Source of the DNA: Marisa cornuarietis
Taxonomy: Eukaryota; Mollusca; Gastropoda; Architaenioglossa; Ampullariidae
Assembly (NCBI GenBank): GCA_004794655.1
Contig: SMMW01000601.1
Location: 248,001 to 312,000 of the forward strand
Length of the DNA: 64,000 bases
Direction of reading: 5' to 3'
Below are positions 1 through 11,100 of this stretch, piece after piece. Each line of letters opens with the position of its first letter. Within the stretch, counting starts at the first letter, position 1. The notes under the pieces were generated by a model. The model searched no databases. It was not told the origin of the DNA and saw only the letters and a list, made by a program, of their open reading frames with translations. The translations under genes and the position numbers were made by a program.

Positions 1-2804
1 GAAGGGAACACCAAGCTGATAAATGCTGCGCATGCCTTTGGCGCCTAAACTGCTTAGCGAAGGCAATTGTGGTCAGGACAGTATACTTGTGTTTAACAGG
101 CTTTACACTACTGGTAATGTTATTGTTGCTGATTTGAGGGGGTCTTGTCTGCTTTTTTGTTGTTTTAATTCGGGTGCGCGTGCGTGCGTGCGTGAAAGAG
201 ACTGGTTTTGGTGAGGGTGGACGACTGGTTAGGACGTAATGGCGAACAGCCACGGCCTTTGCTATATTCTTCCAAGACTTTGCTAAATCTGCTCCTCTGT
301 TCATTTACACTTGTGTGAAGTCTTGCTAAAACCTGGTGCATCGCCGTTTCAATTATTCCTCGTGTTGATGTAATCTTCACGCTGCTGTATGAATTCGTTT
401 TTCAATTACAATACATTCATCCTGATTGAGCTTGCAGTAGCGACTAGGCTTAATGTCATTTCCCCCTGTTGTTGATGCGATTAACCATCTCCACCATCAG
501 CAACCTTCACCAGACCCTGGAGCCTGTAATTAGCATATCAGACATTTTTTGTGTATCCCAGAGTGATGCGAACTGTAGCATATCTTGGGAATCACCATAG
601 ACTCGGTCGCATTTGGGTAATCGCGGAACTTAGGATCTAGACATGTTGTCTACCTTCAAAACTGAATCACGATTTTTTTTTAAGAGTAGGTTTCTTAGAA
701 GTCTTTGTTTGCTGAACTGTTTGTTGTTCCTTCTCAACTTTTTCTTGTGCCCTTTCCTTCTCTACTAAAAAGAAAAAATAAGCACATTACTTTTCGTGGG
801 TTTTTTCCCTCCTTGTTTTCTCTGTACGATCTAGCCCCTTGTGGACTGTCTTTTTTTTTTTTTCTTTCCTGCTTGTCCGACTCGATTAAGCAGTTGACGT
901 AGAAGTCGCTGTTGCATTTAGGAGCTCACGTCTTCGCCTTCACTTAACGCTAACATTCTTCGTTCGTTAAAGAGAAAAACGACTCTTTTCGAAGCTCACA
1001 AAAAGCTTTTACGGACATTTTCTTCTTGCCTTTCCATCTGCCGGCCCTCTCAGAAGTTTACTGACAATCGGCGACTTCCGCTTGCACCACGTGCCACGTG
1101 CTTCCAGGCTATAATTAGCTTCGAAACTTTGCTCGTAAATGTCACGGAACCGGTCCTTGTCAAAAATTATTTAAGTTTCTTTTCCCATTAGCTTGTTAGA
1201 GCTTGGTGATCGACGGTGTTGGTATCTTTCCCTTGAATCGGCTGTAAAGGTAGGGAGGGGGGAGGAGAAGTTGGTTTAGTTCCATCCCTCGTGGGTTACG
1301 CGAACACTTTGTGCACTGAACGACAATGGCCGTGCAAGACAGACGTCTTAATGTCCTCCAATGTCCTCAGCATCGGTGGGGACGTGTTTCAGTGTTACTG
1401 CAATCGACTTCAACAAATCATTCCATGCGATTGTTTTCTAGGACTGTAAATTTGCTTGCAACAGCTCGTCGACAAAGCAGCTTTTTTTCTATTCCGAATG
1501 TAAAGAAAGGAAAATAATTGCAGCGAATGCTGAGTGAAAAGGAGAGAAAACAAATTAGCCTTGATGGTCACGTGACTGCCTCTGCTCTGTCAGTGACGTG
1601 TGTGTGTGTGTGTGTGTAACGGTAGACAGGGACCGATAGAAGGGATTTTTCTTTTTATCGTTTTATAATGACCGGTCCCCCACCCCCGTTTTTGTATGGG
1701 TAGAAAGATGGTGCTGTGATGCCTAGATTTTTTAACCAGGTATTCACATCTACGCGAGCGTTCCTAGACTGAAAACCAGTGATTTGTTTCAGTTTTTTTT
1801 GTGCGGAAGTCCGAGTCACCGGCATAACAAAACACGAACAACGTACCTAAGGTCCCAAGAAAAGTGTAAAAGCATACACTGCATGTCTCGGAGTCAAAAC
1901 GAAATTGTCATAGTGCAACAACCCAGCTGTATCCACTGATAACGAATTAAATGAATCTCAAAGAATAGGAAAAGAAATAGTGCATAGAGGACACACCACA
2001 CCTGCCTGAATCAAAAGGGTTCACATAATCATCGATACTCCTAGCGGAAATGTTGAGCTTCCTGAATGCACCACCGATACCTGTGACAACATAATTCGGA
2101 ACATTGTCTGAGATTTCAGTGGCTAAGTTAATCACGTGACCAACGTCCATATTTTCGTCGGCCATATTTAAGTAGGCGAGATCGAAATAGGTTCAAAACA
2201 ACCTTGCAGTGTCATACTTCAAATTTACTGCATTTATCCTTCGCGTCCATTAAGGACATAGTTTTCATGCCAATACTGCAGTAGCAAATACCTGAGCATA
2301 TTTATTATACAGTAGGTTTGTGATAGCAAAAAACGGGGGGAAAAAAGAAAAAAAAGAGGACAGCAATTATCCTGAATACTAGCAGAAAGTGGGCATTTAC
2401 ATAAAGGTTTCGTTCACACACAGCTGTCGCTTATTTATAAAACATTGCACCAGGGGCATAATGTTTTGACTTCTTTTATATTCTCAAGAGATGCGAGATG
2501 TTGCATAGATAAGAGGCTGGTTCATGCAGACTCCGCACAGCATGTACCAGCGCCCAGACAGGCTGAAGCTCAGGTGGTGGGAAGGGGGACACGCCGGCAA
2601 TTATAAACCGGGGAAGTGGGAGAGAGATGCCTGCAATGACAGAAAGCACGATCCATTGGAACGTGATTAAAATGGCGCCAATGTTCAAAATTAAGCGGGG
2701 TTTGTTGTAGTTGCTTTTTTAAAAAAACAAATCATCCCTGAGTTGTCGAAAATAATTCTGGTCACGCGGACAAAACATCACAGAATCTTATAAAATACGT
2801 AAAT
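1..2804. other. No gene recognised (intergenic)
   Basis: All open frames here are short (about 60-70 codons) and show no family resemblance I can recognise. Visible content is limited to a small (GT)n run near 1598-1617, homopolymer T tracts (for example 850-862) and AT-rich DNA. I see no RNA gene or mobile-element protein signature. Confidence 0.6.
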
Positions 2805-2907
<103 letters not shown>

Positions 2908-5179
2908 CAGCATTTCAGTGCTTCCCTCATTCGTTAGTCTTCACTCACGATAGTCGACAGCCCGTCTGGCCACGTTGAGCCTCTTTTCGCAGTGTTGGTA
3001 ACGATGCCAGACAGGCCATTCACCAAAAAAGAAAAAAGCGATGACCTCGAGAGTAATTAAGGTTTTCTCGTCTTCATCCAGCGACCTGTCTTTCATCCAC
3101 CCGCTCACCTAAGGGTGCCGAGTGCTTCTCTTTTTCGCAGTTAAAGAGTTTCGAGGAAAACCTCCGTTTTCCATTTTCCTACTCTCCAGTGACAAAGAAC
3201 TGTTTCCGTAAAGAACCTTCTTAACCGGGAAAATGTCGAATGTGACTATGGGAAATTTTAAAATGACGATCATACAGAAAGTGTCAGAGTATTAGAAGCC
3301 TTTAGTGAAGATACTTCATGTTTCTCTCATTTACGTACTTACTTGCGTGCACGCACCCAGTGTACATCACAAGCGCATGTTCCATCTTGCGTCTGATGCA
3401 TGGTGCGTGCGTGCGTGTGTGAGCGCGTGCATGCGTGTTTGTGCCAGTTTCCTTCACTGCCCTTTTCACTGCCCTCTCAGTTTTGCCCCTCCGCTCGGAT
3501 GGACGGAAGAGCGCAAGGGGCAGGAGTGATAATTCAGTTTTGATTAAGTTATTTGCGTGTAAAATCATTTCTCTGAGTCATCCGAGTCACCATCACGACC
3601 TAACCTTATCGGGAGACAAGCCCCCTTCGGCTTCTCTAGCCTTTCTCGGTCCCCACCCCCCACCCATCCTCCCGCACCCAGCAGCAACTCAGCCTTTCCA
3701 TCTACCCCCCTTCCACCTTTTTTGCAGTCTGCACGTCCCCCCAACCCTCCGTTCTTCGCCCCACCCTTCCTTTTTACCATCCTCTCTTCACTCTGCTGGC
3801 CTGGGGCTTGTAAAGGGGGAGGGCAGTAGTTGCGGAGGGAAGAAGACACTGAACTGACGTCACAATGGCATCCCGTCATGTCAAATCAGTATGCTAATGA
3901 AGTTACTCTGATTGGACCGGACAGGGTGGAAGGAGGATGCCAGGGGTGTCGACTTCTGTTTCCAGTCTCTCTCACTCACAGACGCACGCACGTACGCACG
4001 CACTAACGCACACAAACACTTTCTCTTCTTCCCCCTCTCCACCCTACCATCTTCCTTCGGAAGCCGTTTTCAGTGAAGCGCCGGAAGTAACGCGACCAAG
4101 TGCTGTGCATGCGTGTGGTGTGGCACAAGTAGACCGTTCTTCGTTCTCATTTAAAGAAACGGGCTACATGAGTCCTTTAAGTTATCGAAACCTTGTTTTA
4201 ATGTATATTTTTCTGTTACAAAAACTCGCCCGAGACTATTTGTATGTGGACCTGGACGAATTTTTGCTAATGGCGTTTTCGGTTTTCCGCGTTAAGGCTG
4301 TTTCTCTTCTTTCATCTCCTTTTCCATTGGAAGTTGGAGTTAATGGTGAAGATTTATTTTTAATTTCTTAATTTTATTATAACCAAATTGTTTGTCTACT
4401 ATCGTAGACAGCTTATGTCTTAATTACTGTGATAGCTTTGTACTCCTTGTGACTGGCTTTTTGTCGTACCATGAATGTCTTGATAACTTTGACCACATAA
4501 TATTTCTAGTGATATGGATCGAGCATTTCTATCGATAATATTGACTGTGTTCGTGCGAGGTTAATTTAGACCTTACCAGTGCTATACACATATATTGGAG
4601 ACAAGACAAAGAAATTTTTTTTCATAAAGTTTGTAAGGTTTGGCCCCACGAGTGCTTACAGTTACGAACTCGACCAGTACTTTGTCGATGTCACCTTTGG
4701 CCCCAGGGCTATTTATATTAGCTTCGGCTTTTTAGTCCATATTCCACAAGCTGTCTGGGGGCGCGTCATGCTTCCAGATCAGTAGTGTGCTCAGGTTCCT
4801 GGCAGTGGTCTGGCTGCTCACTGGCCCCAGTGAAGATGTATGAAGCTGTGCGCCATGCTACACTCTCCAGACCACGATTGGACGCGGCCTCTTGAGCTGA
4901 CCCGCGGCCGATGGGTTCAACAGTCGTCTGGCGGGAGGCGCCAGAGATTACGGTAAGGCAGGTCCGTGGAAGAAGGTTGGAGAGAACTCTCAAGGCGTCC
5001 TGTTCAGTCAGGTTGAAGCACCTGCTAGTGGCTGCTTACTGTTCCATTTCAAATAGGTCTGTACGCGTGCTAGTACCTAAGTCATGTCACACCGTGGAGG
5101 TGGTGAGGGTAGAAAATGAGAAGCAATAAAGTAGAAGAGCAGAGTATAGATCTACAAACTCTCGCGTTTTTGTTAAAAG

Positions 5180-5180
<1 letters not shown>
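2908..5180. other. No gene recognised (intergenic)
   Basis: Contains short GCGT/CGCA-rich patches (about 3405-3435 and 3980-4015) and pyrimidine-rich DNA at 3640-3790. Open frames of 140-144 codons at 3435-3857 and 3937-4371 run through this low-complexity C/T-rich sequence. They have no domain signature, so I do not call them genes. Confidence 0.55.

Positions 5181-5227
<47 letters not shown>
5181..5227. repeat. (ATT)n / (TAA)n microsatellite
   Basis: About 47 bp of TAA followed by ATT trinucleotide repeat. Such tracts often mark the 3' tails of non-LTR retrotransposons, but no element body is recognisable beside this one. Confidence 0.95.
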
Positions 5228-5228
<1 letters not shown>

Positions 5229-5435
5229 GTGACCCTGATAAAGAATGTGTGAGGAATGGAACTATGTGACAAAAGCAAGCCGGGATCTCTGGACATGAGT
5301 TCGCTGATGACACGAAGCTGGGTCCTAATGTGAAGCTGTGTCTTAAATATAAGCGGACAAGGGGACACACATTACCAAGTACCTAACCCTATTTGACAGT
5401 TTTGAAAACAATTGTTTGTCACACATTCGATTGAA

Positions 5436-5490
5436 GTTTGACCAAGTTCGGCACATTTTTTTTTTTAATACCCGTCAAACTTGGTCAAAC
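5436..5490. repeat. 13-bp perfect inverted repeat, 29-bp loop
   Basis: GTTTGACCAAGTT at 5436-5448 is exactly reverse-complemented at 5478-5490. The loop contains a T12 tract. The arms could form a hairpin in DNA or RNA. No adjoining gene explains it; it could be the remnant of a small inverted-repeat element. Confidence 0.85.
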
Positions 5491-8400
5491 GTTTGTCCAT
5501 GTTTTATCCTGTTAAGAACGACGGGAAACTATATTCAACGAGGAAGCAAAAGACTTGTTAACTAATAAGGAGCAATTACTGATCTAGAGATTTAGAAACC
5601 CTCGTCGTGTTTGCACACTGTCACACAAATGTTGAGCGTTTCGTATTCGTTTCCGAGCCTTACTTGCTGGCACGGCATAAAATCCAAACAAACAAGTACT
5701 GATCGTTTCCGGATGTGAAACCACAAAACTTACTAATCACATTAAGATTGTCTGCTGCACAAGATTGACACATCTTGACCTCTGGTCAGCGGACGCTTGT
5801 TACTGTGTGCTTAACTGCCTTCTCTCGTCAAAGCCAAAGAGTTTCTAGATGAGTATTTGGTCAACCCTTCAAAAACCTCCTGTCATCTTTCGCCTAATGG
5901 ACAACTCTCCCCCCACCCTCTCTCTCGTGTTCGCTTGCCATCCTTACACTCCTCGTTTTCTACCTTTTATTAGGCTACTCTTGAGCCCCCACCTTCAGTC
6001 CTTGGTGACGCTCCACCCCCTACTTTCCCCCCTTCCCAGCACGCACGAACACACCTTACCCGTACCTCTGCCTAGGGTTACCTGCACGCTACCCGGAGTG
6101 TTCACGACAAGGCGGCCCGTGGCCTCATTAGCTAAAGGGTAAACGCTGGGTGGCGGGCCCCTCTGAGTCGTGTCAACAAGCAGTTCAATGGCCGCAAATA
6201 CACCGTCAGCGTGATTCTCCACAGACTCCCTCCCCCCCTCCTTGTAGACAGTTCCTTATGAAGCATTTGGACACCCCCCCCCTGTTCCCCCACCACAACA
6301 CATACACGCACGCGCGCACCCACTACAGACACTCTCTCACTCGCGCCACTCCGGCGCTTTGGCAAAGTAACCCGTTTTTGTGTAGTTTCGGGTGTCGGGT
6401 TGTAGTCGTCTGGGGTACCGGAGTGCGATTCAGCAACGTTCTCCGCGGTTAAGGACAAACTCTTGAGATTTTGACACCCGTGATAGACTGGGGGCGCAGT
6501 CAGTTTTGTAGCTCGATCTCCTCCACCACCAACCCCCTCATTCCATTACTACCACTCCTCATTACATGTGAGATCGGCAGTACACAGGGGCTCGGGCCTT
6601 CCTAAGAGGCTAACATTTCTTGCTCCTTTGTGAATCGCGAGCTCTGTTGTTGAGACGCGAAATTTTCCGAGAACGGACAGTCTCTCTCTCTCTCTCTCTC
6701 TCTCTCACGCGCGCGCGCACGCACACACATACACAGAGCGAGAGAGGAAAAAAAATTATCATTTCACTCGAATCATCTTGCCACCCGTAATATCGCCAAC
6801 CCTAAGTGGTGGATATCTGTGAAAGTTACCTTTAACCATGGGTCATATATCCTCTCTCAACAGTAGTGTTGGGCTGATGGCTGCCGAGATATCGAGTTTG
6901 CACTATATATTTGTCCACATACTATACTCAATTACTCATGCCTACACGCATGCGTACCCGAACTGTCACACTCCGCCGCAGTGTCCTGTGATGGAGCGTT
7001 GTTCTTGCTTCAGTGGCTCGACCTCGCGTTCTGTCGGGGTCGTCTGACTGGCTGCGACGGCGGAGCACTCTGAGGTGATGTTAAAGCCTGACAGGGAAGT
7101 TTCACGCCTAAACAAAATGTCACATGTAATACATTGGCAATCTTAGAAGTGAATGTTTTCTCTCCTCGTTTTTTGTTTGTTTATTTATTTTTTTAGTGTA
7201 TTTTTGTTATCACTGTTGTGTGGATACTTTGTGGTGGTGGTGATACAAAGATTGCAATACGTTACTTTAACATTAGTTTGTTTTAAATATGCATTATAAA
7301 TCTGACCTGCATTCAGTAAACAGCTGAATGTGTCGTAAATGTAAATCTAGACTGTCTTCTTCGTTTTTTATCATAATAATAATAATGTATTGGGATAAAA
7401 TTTACAAAATTGCTAAATGATACACGAGGAAGGTAGTAATTTTGAGTTAAAGAGAGATTATTGTAAGACCTGCTGTTCTAAGATGGAAATTTTAATAAGA
7501 TGGATGCCAGCACCACTGGGTATGTGTAATAGAATAGCTATTACATAATTCCAAAAATTAGAACAAATGTCGAACAGCGTTCTTGAGTCTCGTCATTAAA
7601 AACAACCATTAAAAGAAAATTGTCATAGCTATATTCTGAAAACTCTTTGCCTTAATTCCATATCACCCATGCTAAAAAAAAAAAAAGTTAAATAGTTAAT
7701 GGCCAGTAATGGTTGTCATAGGTTGGATATTGTAATTTACCGGGAAATTGTGTATAAAATCATATAAAATGTTACGGTACGTTACAACATTATGCAATTA
7801 AAATTTTTATTTGCAAGCATTATACTGTTACTTCATTATGCTAACGCTAATAAAGAAATTTGATTTTTTATTGTAATAAAAAAGATACATAAATGTGTAC
7901 CTGAAATGGAAGGCAACCGACTGTCTCCTCTCCCCCTCCCCAAATACACTTAATAAAACAAGAACAAACAGACTTTGAAGTTGTTTGTAATGTTGTCACT
8001 CACAAACTTTACCTGAGGAGCGAGACCAGTAGCTGGTTCATGAGAGCAGACGTCATTGACAACCTCATGCCATCGGATTAGTGGCACCTACCTGGGGTAT
8101 CAGTCGACTCGTGAACTCCAGGCACCCCTGACCAATATCTGTTTGAGAATCTGGGTTCTCTATTCAGGTTCTGGGTTGCGTTCGCTGTCATCTTACTGCA
8201 TGTACAGCCACATCTGCAACCGTCTCCATTGCCGCCGTCCCGTTATGTCATCGCTGTGAGGGACACATTATCTCAACGCATGAAAACACGCGGCGTAACC
8301 TCGTGCACAGATTTGTCTTTTTAAGATTAACAAACAACAGAACAAATGATTATATGGACTCATTAAGCGCAAGTACCACCGCGTGTTTTGTTTCTGTGTA

Positions 8401-9784
8401 GTTTTTTTTTTTTTTTCATCGTCTACGTACATAGGAGTGTGCGCGTGTGTTAGATTCATGACTGAGTGTGACGAGGCAGGAAAGGTGGGACGTGCCGACT
8501 ATCCTCGACTAGTGTGGGGAGTCGACTATCCTCAACTAGTGCGGGGAGTTAAATATCCTCACCTCGACAGTCTTAGTGTCTCGCATCTCTTTACCTCGGC
8601 TCCATGTTGTTTGCTGACAATGGCACCGCGAGCTTCTTCAAGAAATTTATGTTATCTTTTAATATTATTATTATTATTATTCACAAATGGCAGTTAAACT
8701 TTGCTTCGCTTGGAGCCTTACTTGCTCTACTCTTTTCTCTCTCGCGCGTGCGCACATACACACAGTGAGCGAGAGAGGGGGGGGGAATAATCTATAGAGA
8801 GTCCATAAATAAATTGCCTTCTGCATATTTTCCAAATAAATATTTAACAAAAAAAAACCATAAAAAAAACTGTCGGTGACAGATCTTACAGACTGAAATA
8901 CACATTTCTAAATAACACATAGAACACGTGTGTTTTGGAAGGTGGAGTAGAGGCTGTGTTTGCAAGATTTTAAAACTTCTGCTGTCAGGCTTTACCTTAC
9001 CAGCTCATAGTCAAGTTGTCATCAGCATTGTTTTCAGCCACTGTGACACGCTTGTTGTTTTTACCTCGCTAACAGATGGAATTTAAATATCACTGTTGTT
9101 GTACGCGTGTTCTGTGTATGTAGATCTTAATCTTCGAGGAATCCTGCAAGGCGGTACACTGGTATAGTTCTTTTTACAGCCAGACTTGATTTGCTTGTCA
9201 TCACTCGACGTGAAAATATCTAATGTTAAGAAAACAAACGCTGCCCATTAAAAAATAGTTTTATGACCACGACAGCAAGGAGCAAACTTTAACAAGTAAA
9301 GTTCGCCAGTGTTGTTCTTACGATCTGCATGGAAACGGAAAGCCAGGGAGTTTCAGCGCATCTCTCTGACAGGCAGCTGGTATCTCGAGTTGACAGACAC
9401 GAGTGTGTGCGGCATCTTGTCCACTTTCTGAAGTGGAAGTTAAAGGACCTATTAATATGAAAATCCTTCTCTACCCGACCCTTCTCTTTCTTCCTCTCCT
9501 ATCTTACACAACTATACCCTAGGCAGTCTCTGTACTCTGTCCTCACTCTTGCAGATCCGTCCTATACTCATAGTTTGTTCCTGAAAGCAGCAATAATTCT
9601 GCTGCTTAGTGTCTAAACCCAGTCTGGGTTCATCTCGCCGAGTTTAACCTCCAGGTTTACCATAATCGCAATGATATTACAGGAGTGGGGCGTTGTTGTC
9701 GCTCTTTCAAGAGTCGTGGATGGGTGTAGTTCGTTCTTCGCGATGGTTGTGACTGATAGTGTGTCCCAAGCAGACAGGGTAGAA
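5491..9784. other. No gene recognised (intergenic), with simple repeats
   Basis: A (TC)n-(GC)n-(CA)n compound microsatellite occupies about 6680-6747. A short (ATT)n lies near 8662-8683, and 7150-7900 is strongly AT-rich. Frames such as those at 5849-6142 and 6132-6458 are C-rich low-complexity sequence. No protein family or RNA gene is recognisable. Confidence 0.55.
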
Positions 9785-9964
9785 CGGATTAGCTTGAGAT
9801 GTGAGTCTAATACTTATGTGCATGAAGGCAGGATTAGCTTGAGGTGTAAGTCTAATACTTATGTGCATGAAGGCAGGATTAGCTTGAGGTGTAAGTCTAA
9901 TACTTATGTGCATGAAGGCAGGATTAGCTTGAGGTGTAAGTCTAACACTTATGTGCATGAAGGC
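9785..9964. repeat. 45-bp minisatellite, four tandem copies
   Basis: Four head-to-tail 45-bp units, nearly identical; the first unit differs most. Each contains GGATTAGCTTGAGGTGTAAG and ends in a GTGCATGAAGG stretch. Because 45 is a multiple of three, both strands stay open across the array. The + strand frame beginning ATG at 9671 reads a 15-residue repeat (unit RISLRCKSNTYVHEG) four times. Unit identity is high enough to suggest recent tandem duplication. I see no evidence that it is translated. Confidence 0.95.
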
Positions 9965-10833
9965 AAGGAATATTTGCAACGGCCGCAGAGTTTTGACAAC
10001 TCGATAAATGTAGGAGAAAAATGGACAGAAAAAATTAGCGGAGAGATTTTTTTAAATGTTCTCTTGTTTATTGTATAAAAAAGTGAAAGAACAGAATTAG
10101 CGGAGAGGGTTCTCTCCTGTATCCCTACTCATGATTGATTGTATTGATGTTTGGATAAATAATCGTAGTATTATTTTTGTCTATTTCATTTCTCGCGCCC
10201 ATGTGCTTGCACGTTCCCACACATATGCACACAACTCAGAGAGGGAGAATAATTTTGTTTCTGTAAAGCGTTCCCAAGCTATTATCATCACTGCTCCTGA
10301 GTATGACTTGATAAGTGTCGATCATAAAAACAATTCGTGGTTATTTTTAGTTGTAGATGGCGCTGGCGTTTTGAGCTCGCCGACAAGTGTTTCCGGTGAC
10401 CATAAGAGCGCCACAAACAGCAGGTCTTGGCTGCCATAACCACTTCCGCCAGTGAGCTCTTCTACCATATACAACATGCACTTTGGGGCAAAGCTTGACG
10501 AGTTTTAACAAACTGAACACAGCTCAAGCAGTGCTTTGCTCATACTCTGAGCACTAGCGTGGTTCGTGTTCTGCTCGTGCAAAATGCCGTGGGAGATGTT
10601 CACTAACTTTAAAAGCTACTAGACAAAAACTTTAAAGAAAGCTCACAAAAAAGTTGTTAAAAGAAGTGTCAGGGTGTTATCTAGAAACGGAACCCCACGC
10701 CAAAAAAGATTTAACACCAAATCCCTGGCATATTTCGGCAGCACATTCCACACTCCCTTTCTCTGACGGTGTCCTGGATTAGAAAGTCTTTCCCTTCAAC
10801 CAGGGTGGCATGGAAAGTGAGGGGAATCTCCAA
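9965..10833. other. No gene recognised (intergenic)
   Basis: Unique, mixed-composition sequence between the minisatellite and the T/A palindrome. The 102-codon frame at 10131-10439 has no recognisable domain. Confidence 0.5.
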
Positions 10834-10857
10834 CCTTTTTTTTTTAAAAAAAAAAGG
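10834..10857. repeat. Perfect 24-bp palindrome CC-T10-A10-GG
   Basis: Ten T followed by ten A, bounded by CC and GG, makes a perfect palindrome. It is the cleanest of many T-then-A tracts in the window. Such tracts are stiff, exclude nucleosomes and can extrude as cruciforms. It lies just upstream of a CpG-rich patch. Confidence 0.95.
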
Positions 10858-10869
10858 AGTAATCTCGGC

Positions 10870-11100
10870 CGCCTAGGCTTTACACGCTCCCCGATATCTA
10901 ATGGAGTGCTGTTCACCCCTAACAACATTACCGTGGTCCCCCGAGCAGCGGGCCGCCATGTTGTTGCCAAGACCTCTTTGTGTCGGGCGAGCTCTTCGCC
11001 GGCGGAGGAAAAGACGCTCAGCGCCGTTCCTGGTAATTACCTGTTCGAACGTCATCAGCGGCTTCTCGGGTCTGGCGCTTGGGCTGCGAGTGCAAAATCT
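10870..11100. promoter_or_regulatory. CpG-rich patch, possible promoter
   Basis: CpG density is clearly higher than in the flanks. The patch includes GCCGCCATG at 10952-10960, a close match to the vertebrate-type Kozak context. The + strand frame from ATG 10901 (or 10958) is arginine-rich and then hydrophobic and resembles nothing I know. A possible splice donor (G|GTAATT) lies near 11032. On the opposite strand a lysine/glutamate-rich frame (11055-11243) reaches a possible CAG|GTGAAA donor. A promoter with first exons is possible but not shown. Confidence 0.2.

Noticed and set aside
9671..10078. 135-codon frame through the 45-bp repeats as a protein gene, or the repeats as a CRISPR array
   Set aside because: The repeats are direct and spacer-free, so not CRISPR. 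The open frame follows from a unit length divisible by three, with no codon bias or splice signals to support coding.
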